A DNA stretch of 15,427 nt from CAYRTD01 sp964426915 (GTDB lineage: Bacteria > Bacteroidota > Bacteroidia > Bacteroidales > GCA-2748055), in assembly GCA_964426915.1 (NCBI GenBank), contig CAYRTD010000103.1:1-15427 (forward strand), in the 5' to 3' direction. The stretch's first letter is position 1; each line of letters starts with the position of its first letter. The position numbers were made by a program, and so were the translations under genes. Shown in pieces: positions 1-7,860 of this stretch. The notes under the pieces are model-generated. The model was not told where the DNA came from. It ran no database searches and saw only the letters and a list, made by a program, of their open reading frames with translations.

Positions 1-124
1 CTTTTTAGTCCCCAGCAAATAGTTTGCGATAAACAAAAAATAACTGGAGAATTGGTATCTTTAAATAAAAGAGTTACATGTAAGACTGCCTCTTCTACCA
101 TTTAAAAAAACACCCTCATATTTT

Positions 125-907
125 TCACTGAGCCACAAAACTATAAATGATCTTTCCTTTATGACTTGAGGGAGCTTCAAAATCGGCTCTGAAAGTTGTC
201 CGGAGGGCAAATTTTTCAGCTATATCAGCAAGGCATTCCGGATCTTCTGTAGCTTCAATAACCCGGGATTTTGCGCTGGTAACATCACCAGAAGCATTAA
301 CACTTATACTTACTTCCACAATACCAAATCCACGGCATTTATATACCGGAACAGGTAAACGCAGGGATTTCCTGTCAAAAGGGGCAGACAGGAACTCATA
401 ATTAATATTTGTAGGTCCGGCAAATTCTTTTTCCTCTTTATCTTCTGCTGTAACAGGCTCGACGGGAACTGCGTCTTCCTGATTTAATATATCCTGCAAT
501 TCTTCCTGCTGTTTTATCCATTCTTCACTTCTTTCTTCTTCCAGTTCTTTCATCACATCATCAACGTACTTTTCCGTACTGAGTTCTTCCTCCAGCTTTC
601 TGATATTTACAGCACGGTTACTTTGTTTTAGTTGTTGTTCCAGCATACGTGATATCATTTCTTCCCTGCTTTCTTCAACTTCCTCCTCATCCGGAATTTC
701 TTCCTGCTCTTCAATGAAATCGATCATGATATCCAATTCGGAAACTTCATTTTTCAGCGTCTTTATTTCCATAAGGAAAAAAGAAATAAAAAGTAACAAA
801 TGAAAAGCCACGGTACCAAGAATACCAATTTTATGAGAAATGATAGCCTGTTTCAATGAGAATGATTTCCCGGGGGACCCTTCAAATATTTCTTCCGCTT
901 TTTTCAT
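125..907 (-). CDS. TonB-like energy transducer, acidic-linker type (260 aa)
   Basis: Likely an inner-membrane protein with a periplasmic TonB-type C-terminal domain. Seen in the sequence: a short cytoplasmic N-terminus, one hydrophobic segment at about residues 28-46, then a long strongly acidic and probably helical stretch (about 50-145) rich in Glu, and a C-terminal domain (about 180-260) with the pattern LPVPVYKC, GxVEVSISVNxxGDV, DPECLADIAEKFA and a final IIYSFVAQ. That C-terminal pattern is the one I know from Bacteroidota TonB C-terminal-like proteins. Cys191 and Cys225 could form a disulfide. Unlike classical TonB there is no Pro-rich spacer; the linker is charged and helical. It begins at an ATG on the minus strand, 109 bases after the glycosyltransferase gene. 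No TonB-dependent receptor or ExbB/ExbD is in the window, so the partner is unknown. The general class is well supported; energy transduction is inferred. Confidence 0.75.
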   Translation of the reverse strand: MKKAEEIFEGSPGKSFSLKQAIISHKIGILGTVAFHLLLFISFFLMEIKTLKNEVSELDIMIDFIEEQEEIPDEEEVEESREEMISRMLEQQLKQSNRAVNIRKLEEELSTEKYVDDVMKELEEERSEEWIKQQEELQDILNQEDAVPVEPVTAEDKEEKEFAGPTNINYEFLSAPFDRKSLRLPVPVYKCRGFGIVEVSISVNASGDVTSAKSRVIEATEDPECLADIAEKFALRTTFRADFEAPSSHKGKIIYSFVAQ

Positions 908-930
908 CTGGACAAAAATAATACGAATAG

Positions 931-947
931 AATACTATTTTAGTATT
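931..947. promoter_or_regulatory. 17-bp AT-rich palindrome upstream of the TonB-like gene
   Basis: The sequence reads AATACTA-TTT-TAGTATT, a perfect 7-bp inverted repeat with a 3-base spacer. It lies 24-40 bases upstream of the ATG at 907. A TAnnTTTG-like box (TATTTTTG on the minus strand, 920 to 913) sits between it and the gene. The symmetry and position fit an operator covering the -33 region. It could also be a weak AT-rich hairpin downstream of the glycosyltransferase gene or a chance palindrome. No regulator can be named. Confidence 0.3.
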
Positions 948-1016
948 TTCTTTTAAGATAAGGGATAAAAATCAGGTGCAAAATTTTTTTAGCCAATATG
1001 CGTCTCAACAGGAACA

Positions 1017-2009
1017 TTATCGAGTTATCAAAGCCTGATTAATCGCTTCAGCAATAGCATTCACGTCCTGATCCACCATACATTTAAAGTGCTTTTTGGG
1101 ACAGCTAGAAAAGCCGATCTTTGAACAGGGCCGGCACGAAAGACCCTCAACTTCAAATATTTTTGACCCCTGGCCCGGGAAATAAGGATACATGCCAAAT
1201 TCGGGGACAGTATTTCCCCAGATAGAAATGATCCTCTTTTTAAAGGCTGAAGCAATATGCATGAGTCCTGTATCGTGACTTACCACAACGGCAGACCTTT
1301 TCACCACACAGGCTGATTGATTCAGGCTCAATTTTCCACACAGATTTATAATGTCTTCATGGTCTGAGAATTGTATAATCCTTTCTGCAAGTTCACTATC
1401 AGCAGGCCCTCCAAGAATTACAATGGGGTATTTCAACCGGTTACATATCTGTGCAAGCTTTGCCGGGGGTGCCTTTTTTGTGAAGTGTTGGGCACCGGCA
1501 ACCAGACTAATAAATTTCAGGGGCATTTTTTCTTCTATCGAAGAGGGTAATAAACAGTCTTTTTTTGAAAGAAAATAATCAAGGCCTTCTTTGTCGTTTT
1601 CTATTTCAAAGGATTTTAATGTCTCAAGATACCGGTCAACAATATGTTTATGAGGCAGACGGTTAATTTTAAGATTTACCACTAACCATTTTTCCAGGTT
1701 AATTTTATTAAATGCGAAAGAAGGTCGCTTTAGTTTTCTTTTCAGTATCTCTGAACGGAGGTTATTATGAAGGTCGATAATATAGTCGAAATTTTCCTTT
1801 TTCAGCAGATCGGAAATTTCTTCCAGGTTATCTTCATAAAGCCATAAGCGGTCAATGAAAGGATTTTCTCTCATAACTGGCTCAAAAGCTTTTTTTGTAA
1901 TGAAATGGATGGTTGCATTCTCCACCTGCTTTTTCAGAATCCTTATTACGGGTGTTGTGAGAACAATATCGCCAATTGAACTAAAACGTATAATGAGAAA
2001 TTTTGCCAA
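1017..2009 (-). CDS. glycosyltransferase family 9 (ADP-heptose:LPS heptosyltransferase type), 330 aa
   Basis: Predicted cytoplasmic or membrane-associated transferase of the GT9 family, which adds heptose-type sugars to the LPS core. Seen: an N-terminal Rossmann start MAKFLIIRFSSIGDIVLTTP, the donor-binding HDTGLMHIASA motif (His245-Asp246), WGNTVPEFGMYPY typical of Bacteroidota members, and a Cys cluster at residues 292, 295, 303 and 310 (CxxC...CP...CM). The usual TKxWP acceptor-loop motif reads TKKAPP. The open frame runs upstream to 2144, but those residues do not resemble the family. The family N-terminus begins exactly at a TTG codon at 2009, four bases after the stop of the preceding gene, so I use that; an in-frame ATG at 2063 (348 aa) is the alternative. 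It is probably the last gene of the atpDC transcript. The exact sugar is not predictable. Confidence 0.85.
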   Translation of the reverse strand: MAKFLIIRFSSIGDIVLTTPVIRILKKQVENATIHFITKKAFEPVMRENPFIDRLWLYEDNLEEISDLLKKENFDYIIDLHNNLRSEILKRKLKRPSFAFNKINLEKWLVVNLKINRLPHKHIVDRYLETLKSFEIENDKEGLDYFLSKKDCLLPSSIEEKMPLKFISLVAGAQHFTKKAPPAKLAQICNRLKYPIVILGGPADSELAERIIQFSDHEDIINLCGKLSLNQSACVVKRSAVVVSHDTGLMHIASAFKKRIISIWGNTVPEFGMYPYFPGQGSKIFEVEGLSCRPCSKIGFSSCPKKHFKCMVDQDVNAIAEAINQALITR

Positions 2010-2013
2010 AGCT

Positions 2014-2793
2014 TTACATTTGGAGGGATTTAATAAAAATAAGAACCGAGAACCAGTATTCATCGAGTGTGGGATTCTCGTCCATAAGTAGAGATACTCC
2101 GCGTTCGGTGGTGTTCCCGGGTGGCTCAAAAAAGCTAAGGTCACCCTTGGTTTTACTACTTAGGGCATCAATAAGGTATGGATATTCCACCGGACTACAA
2201 GTAATGTAAACAGGGCAGCTTATTTTTTCCAGAATACTCCTTAGCGAGTGCTGAGGCCGCAGGTACTCCCCGGGTGAAAATGCCATTACCGCAGCTACCT
2301 TTTCACTCGAGGATGCCGCTTTTAAAACAAGTGTAGCTGAAAGGGAACTTCCCAGAAGGATAACCTTATCATCACTAAATCTGCTGATATAAGAAATAGC
2401 AGCATGAATGTCCTTTTCAGCATCCCTTTTAGAAACCATATTTTTTTCTCTTGCCCTGGAGGCGGTCTGATTATTAATGAAATTATAACTACCTCCTATT
2501 CTCATATCCACGGCCAGACAGTTGTATCTCATTTTAATAAATCTTTCAGCTATGGAATCAAATTCTGCCCGGCTTGAATTTTCCTGATGAAAGAGAAGGA
2601 TATATGGATCTTCCACTCGTGAGAAATAATGATCTGCGGTAATAAGCAAGCTATCGGAAGTAAAGAATTCCACCAGGGTTTTCCGGATAATCTGTGCTTT
2701 CCCGGTTTGTGTGGATCCGGTCAGTAAAAATAAAAACACAAATAGGAAAACCTTCAGGAAGTTATAATAAAATCGGTAATTATACTTCCGCAA
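2014..2793 (-). CDS. exported alpha/beta-hydrolase-fold protein, catalytic His apparently lost
   Basis: Seen: a signal-peptide-like N-terminus (basic residues then VFLFVFLFLLTG, likely cleaved near KAQ), an oxyanion-type segment LLFHQENSS, AVDMRIGG, a nucleophile elbow LLGSSLSA (Ser140 by this start) and AFSPGEY. These match the Bacteroidota family whose members carry HQAxxS, QRSGG, GSSYSA and SFSPGEY. In that family a GxHG motif near the C-terminus supplies the catalytic His; here the corresponding stretch reads TTERGVSLL, so His is replaced by Arg (CGC). It may therefore be a non-catalytic relative. There is no in-frame ATG before the domain. TTG codons exist at 2823, 2799 and 2793, and CTG at 2757; I chose 2793 because it gives the most normal signal peptide and overlaps atpC by only 14 bases. 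Substrate unknown. Confidence 0.7.
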   Translation of the reverse strand: MRKYNYRFYYNFLKVFLFVFLFLLTGSTQTGKAQIIRKTLVEFFTSDSLLITADHYFSRVEDPYILLFHQENSSRAEFDSIAERFIKMRYNCLAVDMRIGGSYNFINNQTASRAREKNMVSKRDAEKDIHAAISYISRFSDDKVILLGSSLSATLVLKAASSSEKVAAVMAFSPGEYLRPQHSLRSILEKISCPVYITCSPVEYPYLIDALSSKTKGDLSFFEPPGNTTERGVSLLMDENPTLDEYWFSVLIFIKSLQM

Positions 2794-3019
2794 GGACAAT
2801 GATATTATTGGATTTTGCTTCAATTACTCCGCCCTTTATCTCGAAAAATCTTTTCTCATCTTCCGGGTCATAGATCTTGATCTTTCCGGCTTCCAGCGTT
2901 GAAATTATGGGGGCATGGTTTTTCAAAATTGTAAAAGAACCCTGCGTTCCCGGAACCTGGATCAATTTGATATCCCCTTCGAATAATTTTTTTTCCGGTG
3001 TGATTAATTCAAGATGCAT
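2780..3019 (-). CDS. atpC: F1F0 ATP synthase epsilon subunit, short form (79 aa)
   Basis: Epsilon subunit of the F1 rotor stalk, which couples rotation to the catalytic beta subunits and can restrain ATP hydrolysis. Seen: MHLELITPEKKLFEGDIKLIQVPGTQGSFTIL and NHAPIISTLEAGKIKI, the beta-sandwich domain signature. The protein ends after that domain and lacks the C-terminal helical hairpin found in the ~135-residue E. coli protein; short forms like this are usual in Bacteroidota. It begins at an ATG 53 bases after the atpD stop on the same strand. The 3' end overlaps the start of the following hydrolase gene. The missing hairpin implies that the classical epsilon-mediated inhibition does not work here (inference). 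Confidence 0.95.
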   Translation of the reverse strand: MHLELITPEKKLFEGDIKLIQVPGTQGSFTILKNHAPIISTLEAGKIKIYDPEDEKRFFEIKGGVIEAKSNNIIVLAEV

Positions 3020-3072
3020 AGTTTAAAATGCTATTATCAAATTAGAAAAGCTAAAATTAATAAGCGTGATTA

Positions 3073-4578
3073 TCAGGCTTCCGCCAGCATTTTCTTACCC
3101 TTTTCTATGGCTTCATCGATGGTTCCGACAAGATTAAAAGCAGCTTCAGGATATTTATCGACTTCACCATTCATAATCATATTAAAGCCTTTGATAGTAT
3201 CTTCAATGGAAACCTGGGTTCCGGGAATTCCGGTAAACTGTTCAGCCACGTGGAAGGGTTGTGAAAGAAACCTGGATACCCGTCTTGCCCGGTGAACAAT
3301 TAGTTTATCATCGTCAGAAAGTTCGTCCATTCCGAGAATAGCGATAATATCTTGCAGTTCGTTATATCTCTGAAGGAGTTCCTTAATTCTCTGTGCTGTA
3401 TTATAATGTTCTTCACCAACGATTTCGGGAGTCAGTATCCTTGAGGTTGAGTCGAGGGGATCAACAGCCGGATAAATACCCAGTGAGGCGATCTTTCTGC
3501 TTAGAACTGTAGTAGCATCGAGGTGAGCAAAAGTTGTTGCCGGAGCCGGATCAGTAAGGTCGTCGGCCGGAACGTAGATAGCCTGAACAGAGGTAATTGA
3601 CCCTCTTTTTGTTGAGGTTATTCTTTCCTGCATAAGACCCATTTCAGTTGCAAGTGTAGGCTGGTAACCCACGGCAGACGGCATACGGCCCAGAAGAGCA
3701 GAAACCTCGGAACCGGCCTGGGTAAAACGAAATATATTATCAATAAAGAAAAGTATATCCTTTCCTCCGCTTTTTTTATCGCCATCGCGAAAAGCTTCCG
3801 CCACTGACAGCCCGGAAAGAGCAACCGTTGCACGTGCTCCCGGGGGCTCATTCATTTGTCCGAATACCAATGTAGCCTGCGATTCATTTAATTTTTCCTT
3901 GTCAAGCTTGGAGAGATCCCAGCCACCTTCTTCCATATCCTTCAAAAACTCATCACCGTACCTGATAACATTAGACTCGATCATTTCTCTCAGAAGATCA
4001 TTTCCCTCACGGGTTCTTTCTCCTACACCAGCGAACACAGATAAGCCGGCATATCTTTTGGCGATATTATTAATAAGTTCCATAATAATAACCGTCTTAC
4101 CAACTCCTGCACCTCCAAAGAGTCCGATCTTACCACCTTTTGAATAGGGCTCCAGCAGGTCAATAACTTTAATGCCAGTGAAAAGCACCTCTGTTTCTGT
4201 GGAAAGATCTTCAAGTTTCGGAGGTTTTGAATGTACAGGGTAGCCCCCTTCTTTATCAATCGGACCAATGCCGTCAATGGGTTCTCCGACAACATTCAGC
4301 AGGCGACCTTTCACGTCTTCTCCAACCGGCATTGTTATTGCAGATCCGGTTGCTTTCACTTCCATTCCCCGTTGCAGTCCGTCGGTGGAATCCATAGCGA
4401 TACAACGTACCGTGTTTTCACCGATATGTTGTTGACATTCTATTATCAGGATTTCACCATTATCCCGGGAGATTTCAAGAGCATCATAAATATCAGGGAG
4501 CTCGCTCCTTGATTTTTGGAAACTTACATCTACCACAGGGCCAATTACCTGTACGATTTCACCTGTATTTTCAGCCAT
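3073..4578 (-). CDS. atpD: F1F0 ATP synthase beta subunit (501 aa)
   Basis: Catalytic beta subunit of F1, synthesising ATP at the inner membrane face. Seen: the N-terminal barrel start GEIVQVIGPVVDVSF, the Walker A loop GGAGVGKT at about residues 155-162, GERTREGNDL containing the catalytic Glu-Arg, the Walker B region ILFFIDNIFRFTQAG, ALLGRMPSAVGYQPTLA and the C-terminal DELSD segment that contacts gamma/epsilon. Length is slightly above the usual ~460-470 because of an insertion around ESNVIRYGDEFLKDMEEGGWDLSKLDKEK, which is common in Bacteroidota. The start is the ATG at 4578; a TTG directly before it is less likely. It is first in an atpD-atpC-hydrolase-GT9 run. The alpha, gamma, delta and F0 genes are not in the window, so the ATP synthase genes are split. 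Confidence 0.98.
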   Translation of the reverse strand: MAENTGEIVQVIGPVVDVSFQKSRSELPDIYDALEISRDNGEILIIECQQHIGENTVRCIAMDSTDGLQRGMEVKATGSAITMPVGEDVKGRLLNVVGEPIDGIGPIDKEGGYPVHSKPPKLEDLSTETEVLFTGIKVIDLLEPYSKGGKIGLFGGAGVGKTVIIMELINNIAKRYAGLSVFAGVGERTREGNDLLREMIESNVIRYGDEFLKDMEEGGWDLSKLDKEKLNESQATLVFGQMNEPPGARATVALSGLSVAEAFRDGDKKSGGKDILFFIDNIFRFTQAGSEVSALLGRMPSAVGYQPTLATEMGLMQERITSTKRGSITSVQAIYVPADDLTDPAPATTFAHLDATTVLSRKIASLGIYPAVDPLDSTSRILTPEIVGEEHYNTAQRIKELLQRYNELQDIIAILGMDELSDDDKLIVHRARRVSRFLSQPFHVAEQFTGIPGTQVSIEDTIKGFNMIMNGEVDKYPEAAFNLVGTIDEAIEKGKKMLAEA

Positions 4579-4616
4579 CAAACAATTTTTTAAAGAAGGT
4601 TTTTACACTGAGTTGA

Positions 4617-4624
4617 CAAATTTA
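4617..4624 (-). promoter_or_regulatory. Bacteroidota-type -7 box upstream of atpD
   Basis: TAAATTTG on the minus strand matches the TAnnTTTG consensus of Bacteroidota housekeeping promoters. It ends 38 bases before the atpD ATG. A convincing -33 TTTG is absent; the nearest is TTTC about 22 bases upstream. It is the best promoter candidate for the atpD-atpC run. Confidence 0.5.
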
Positions 4625-4848
4625 GTATTTTTTAAAGAAGATCTCCGAAAAATTTATAAAGTTTTTATCCTTGCCGTATCAGGGAGATCCATTGGCGGAA
4701 TAAAATTCCCCATTTCACACTGCAGGTCCGTGTTTTGAGCTAAAAACAAACCAAATCCAATAGCTTCCGTATGATAGAAAAATAAATCTGCAATATATCA
4801 TTTACCTCATTGTATAATGCGGTTTCATCATTTATCAGTTTACAAGCC

Positions 4849-5403
4849 ATGAAAAAATTCCTACTCGTTTTACCGGCGGTGATATTTGCTATTCATACAA
4901 ACGGCCAGTTTTCACGAACAGGTGGAGGCCTGACATTCTCATCGGGAGTTGACTTCAATACGATTGAAACCGGTAATCCGGGGATTTTTGGAAAAGCCTA
5001 TATAAAGATCTTTGAAAAAGGACATTTTCTTCCTTCCTTAAGTATATACAATCCTTATGTCCGCAAAACAACAACACAGTCGTTTAAAAATTATATGTTT
5101 CATGGAGATCTGGATATACATTATGATTTTTACAGGGAAGGGCCCCTCAGGCTTTACGGTCTCATTGGAGCCAATGGAACCGCAATTATCTCCAAATACG
5201 AAGTGCTTGCCGGTACAACCTCCCACGCCGATAAATCGGGAATAAAACCCGGAATGAACCTCGGAACCGGGGTCGAAATGTATATCGATAATAATCTGGA
5301 CTCGGTTCTTTCAGTAAAGTATATTGCAGGACCCTGGGATCAGTTTGTAATACAGCTGGCTGTTTTTTATCATTTTAACGACAGAAGAAGGATCGGATGG
5401 TAG
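4849..5403 (+). CDS. small outer-membrane beta-barrel protein (184 aa)
   Basis: Seen: a clear signal peptide MKKFLLVLPAVIFAIHTNGQ, then alternating hydrophobic/polar strands with Gly and aromatic residues (GGGLTFSSGVDF, FGKAYIKIF, GDLDIHYDFY, LRLYGLIGANGT, LGTGVEMYI, SVLSVKYIAGPWDQFVIQLAVFYHF). The chain ends soon after an aromatic strand and with a terminal Trp. This is the layout of an eight-stranded OmpA/OmpX-like barrel. The frame is open further upstream from a TTG at 4810, but the ATG at 4849 gives a proper signal peptide. It is divergent from atpD and followed 134 bases later by tyrS. A 7-of-8 match to the -7 box (TAAATCTG, 4783-4790) lies upstream. I do not recognise a specific family or ligand. 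Confidence 0.75.
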   Translation: MKKFLLVLPAVIFAIHTNGQFSRTGGGLTFSSGVDFNTIETGNPGIFGKAYIKIFEKGHFLPSLSIYNPYVRKTTTQSFKNYMFHGDLDIHYDFYREGPLRLYGLIGANGTAIISKYEVLAGTTSHADKSGIKPGMNLGTGVEMYIDNNLDSVLSVKYIAGPWDQFVIQLAVFYHFNDRRRIGW

Positions 5404-5512
5404 GTATATGGTATAAATTCCTGCCGAATCCCTGTAATTGTGTCTGTCCATACCACAAAAAAAACTTCAGCCCGGCACAATATTCCATAAATTTATACAT
5501 TATATATTTTAC

Positions 5513-5520
5513 TATCTTTG
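5513..5520 (+). promoter_or_regulatory. -7 box upstream of tyrS
   Basis: TATCTTTG is a full match to TAnnTTTG and ends 17 bases before the tyrS ATG, which places a transcription start shortly before the gene with a very short leader. The -33 region is AT-rich without a clear TTTG. No T-box or other leader structure is visible, so tRNA-sensing control is not supported. Confidence 0.55.
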
Positions 5521-5537
5521 GGGAAATTTCTTAAGAA

Positions 5538-6827
5538 ATGAATTTTGTTGATGAGCTAAAATGGAGAGGTATGCTCCAGGATATCATGCCGGGAACAGAA
5601 GAATTACTGGAGAAGGAAAAGACTACAGCTTATGTCGGGATCGATCCGACAGCCGACTCTTTGCACATCGGCCACCTGGTTGGGGTAATGATGCTAAAAC
5701 ATCTTCAGATCGCGGGTCACAAACCCATTGCCCTTGTAGGTGGAGCAACAGGAATGATCGGAGATCCATCAGGAAAATCGCAGGAACGAAATCTGCTGGA
5801 TGAAAAAACCCTCCTACATAACCAGGAATGCCTGAAAGATCAGTTAAAAATTTTTTTGGATTTTGATGCCGGTTCTTCCCATGCAGCAGAGATGGTAAAT
5901 AATTACGACTGGATGAAAGATTTTTCCTTTCTCGACTTCATCAGGGATGTAGGGAAGCATATTACGGTTAATTATATGATGGCAAAGGATTCGGTTAAAA
6001 AACGTCTTTCATCAGATTCAAAATCGGGAATGTCCTTTACGGAATTTACCTATCAGCTTGTTCAGGGCTTTGATTTTCTGCATCTTTACCGGGAAAAAAA
6101 TTGCAAACTGCAAATGGGAGGTTCCGATCAATGGGGAAATATAGTAACCGGAACAGAATTAATACGCCGGATAGAGGGGGGAGAAGCTTACGCTATAACC
6201 TGCCCTCTCATAACCAAGGCAGATGGCGGTAAGTTTGGAAAAACTGAAGAAGGGAATGTCTGGCTTGATCCTGAACGAACCACTCCCTATAAATTTTATC
6301 AGTTCTGGTTAAATGTTTCAGATGAGGATGCTGAAAAATATATGAAGATCTTTACCCTGCTTGACAAGGACACCATAGAAAACCTGTCCATAGAACACAG
6401 GAAAGAACCTCATCTCCGGAAATTACAGAAAAGGCTTGCCCGGGAAGTAACAGTTATGGTACATGGGGAAGAGGAATATGAATCGGCTGTTGAGGCATCA
6501 GAGATCCTCTTTGGAAAAGCCCCGACAGAAATGTTGAATAAGATCCGGGAAGATGTTTTCCTTTCTGTGTTTGAAGGAGTCCCGCAATTCGAAATCCCGA
6601 CCACGAATATCAGCACACCGGTAATGGACTTACTGGTGGATGAAACCGGAGTGTTTTCTTCAAAAGGTGAACTAAGAAGACTCATAAAAGGCGGAGGATT
6701 AAGCATTAACAAAGAGAAAATCATTGATGAAAACATGGAAATAACCTCCGGACACTTCATCAATAATAAATATTTACTTATTCAAAAAGGAAAAAAGAAT
6801 TACTTTCTTGTCCGGGTTAAACAATAA
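5538..6827 (+). CDS. tyrS: tyrosine-tRNA ligase (429 aa)
   Basis: Cytoplasmic class I aminoacyl-tRNA synthetase that charges tRNA-Tyr. Seen: YVGIDPTADSLHIGHL with the HIGH motif at residues 43-46, GGATGMIGDPSGKSQER, the tyrosine-binding YQLVQGFDFLHLY stretch, MGGSDQWGNI, and the second signature as KFGKT at 232-236, the form normal for bacterial TyrRS. A C-terminal S4-like RNA-binding domain occupies about residues 365-429 (MDLLVDETGVFSSKGELRRLIKGGGLSIN region). Length is standard. The stop is followed after 11 bases by the Wzz-type gene, so the three genes tyrS, Wzz and ligase are probably co-transcribed from the box at 5513-5520. Confidence 0.98.
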   Translation: MNFVDELKWRGMLQDIMPGTEELLEKEKTTAYVGIDPTADSLHIGHLVGVMMLKHLQIAGHKPIALVGGATGMIGDPSGKSQERNLLDEKTLLHNQECLKDQLKIFLDFDAGSSHAAEMVNNYDWMKDFSFLDFIRDVGKHITVNYMMAKDSVKKRLSSDSKSGMSFTEFTYQLVQGFDFLHLYREKNCKLQMGGSDQWGNIVTGTELIRRIEGGEAYAITCPLITKADGGKFGKTEEGNVWLDPERTTPYKFYQFWLNVSDEDAEKYMKIFTLLDKDTIENLSIEHRKEPHLRKLQKRLAREVTVMVHGEEEYESAVEASEILFGKAPTEMLNKIREDVFLSVFEGVPQFEIPTTNISTPVMDLLVDETGVFSSKGELRRLIKGGGLSINKEKIIDENMEITSGHFINNKYLLIQKGKKNYFLVRVKQ

Positions 6828-6838
6828 ACAAATCAGTT

Positions 6839-7855
6839 ATGGCTAAAAAAAAACAAAGTGAAGGCAGCTATAATTTCAGCTCGACCGACTTACTGATCTA
6901 TATGTGGAATAAGCGGATCCCGCTATTAATTGTAACATTTATTGCAGCGGTTGCATCCATTATAATTTCATTTACCATTACTCCGAAATACCGTTCTACC
7001 GTAGTTATGTTTCCCACCACCAGTACTTCAATCTCAAAAAACCTGCTTTCAGAAAATTATTCCGGAAGAACAAGCATGTATGAGATTGGAGAAGAAGAAC
7101 AATCGGAGCAACTGATGCAAATCCTGAATTCTGAAGAAATCAGAGACCGGATCATTAATAAATATGATCTTATGTCGCATTATGAAGTTGATTCTACTGC
7201 AAAATTCCCCTTAACCCAATTGTATTCTGAATATAAATCCAACATTAAATTCAGACTTACAGAGTATTTATCTGTCGTTGTTGATGTTCTGGATAAAGAT
7301 CCCCAAATGGCGGCCGATATTGCAAATAATATTGCAGATCTGGTTGATACTGTTTATAACAGGATGTTAAAGCAACGGGCGATTGATGGTTTCATGCTTG
7401 TTGAAAAGGAGTACAACAACATGAATGAAAATTTGTCTGAGCTTCAGGATTCCATCAACGAGATCAGGGCACTGGGTATTAACGATTACGAAAGCCAGGC
7501 AGAAAGATTATATGAAGCATTGGGGCAGGCTATCAATAAGGGCGATGACAGGGCGAGAAAGCTGATACAGGATAAGCTGGACATACTCTCCGAACATGGA
7601 GGAAATTATGTTATGATACGGGATCATCTCCGGGAAGAAGCCCAGCGTTTAAGCCGCATGAAACAGAGATATCAGGAGGCCAAGCTTGAAGCTGAACAGA
7701 ACCTTCCTCATAAATTTATCGTCGACAGTGCCTATAAAGCCGAGAAAAAAGCTTATCCCAAAAAATCTCTCATTGTAATAGTTTCAACATTAGCAGCATT
7801 TCTTCTCACACTTATTTCATTGATCACTATCGAAAATATTAAAAGGAAAGTCTGA
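6839..7855 (+). CDS. Wzz-type polysaccharide chain-length regulator (338 aa)
   Basis: Inner-membrane polysaccharide co-polymerase that helps set the length of O-antigen or exopolysaccharide chains. Seen: a lysine-rich start, transmembrane segment 1 at about residues 28-48 followed by ITPKYRSTVVMFP, which is the Wzz N-terminal signature; a periplasmic domain with predicted coiled coil (about 165-295); and transmembrane segment 2 at about 310-331, preceded by AYPKKS, a reduced form of the Pro-rich motif. No C-terminal tyrosine kinase domain is present, so it is the short Wzz form. It starts 11 bases after tyrS and ends 5 bases before the O-antigen ligase/polymerase gene, the expected partner for length control. 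The polymer handled cannot be read from the sequence. Confidence 0.88.
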   Translation: MAKKKQSEGSYNFSSTDLLIYMWNKRIPLLIVTFIAAVASIIISFTITPKYRSTVVMFPTTSTSISKNLLSENYSGRTSMYEIGEEEQSEQLMQILNSEEIRDRIINKYDLMSHYEVDSTAKFPLTQLYSEYKSNIKFRLTEYLSVVVDVLDKDPQMAADIANNIADLVDTVYNRMLKQRAIDGFMLVEKEYNNMNENLSELQDSINEIRALGINDYESQAERLYEALGQAINKGDDRARKLIQDKLDILSEHGGNYVMIRDHLREEAQRLSRMKQRYQEAKLEAEQNLPHKFIVDSAYKAEKKAYPKKSLIVIVSTLAAFLLTLISLITIENIKRKV

Positions 7856-7860
7856 GATAC

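Noticed and set aside
1..101. Minus-strand open frame of about 33 codons running from an ATG at 101 off the left edge.
   Set aside because: Short, no recognisable motif and unusual residue mix; the edge gives no further context.
2010..2144. N-terminal extension of the glycosyltransferase frame up to 2144.
   Set aside because: It overlaps the upstream hydrolase coding region and does not resemble the family N-terminus, which starts exactly at the TTG at 2009.
3618..3851. Opposite- and alternate-frame open stretches inside atpD and other long genes.
   Set aside because: They lack family motifs and lie entirely within well-supported genes, so they are shadows of the real reading frame.
5403..5454. 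GGTAT/ATACC inverted repeat after the barrel gene as a terminator.
   Set aside because: The stem is only 5-6 bp with a loop over 30 bases and is followed by A's rather than T's on the coding strand.
5438..5455. GTGTCTGTCCATA resembles the GTGCCTGTCCATA at the right-edge element.
   Set aside because: The match is only about 12 bases with a mismatch and no similarity on either side; likely chance.
5404..5537. T-box or other riboswitch leader for tyrS.
   Set aside because: The -7 box is only 17 bases before the ATG, leaving no room for a leader, and no specifier stem or antiterminator is visible.
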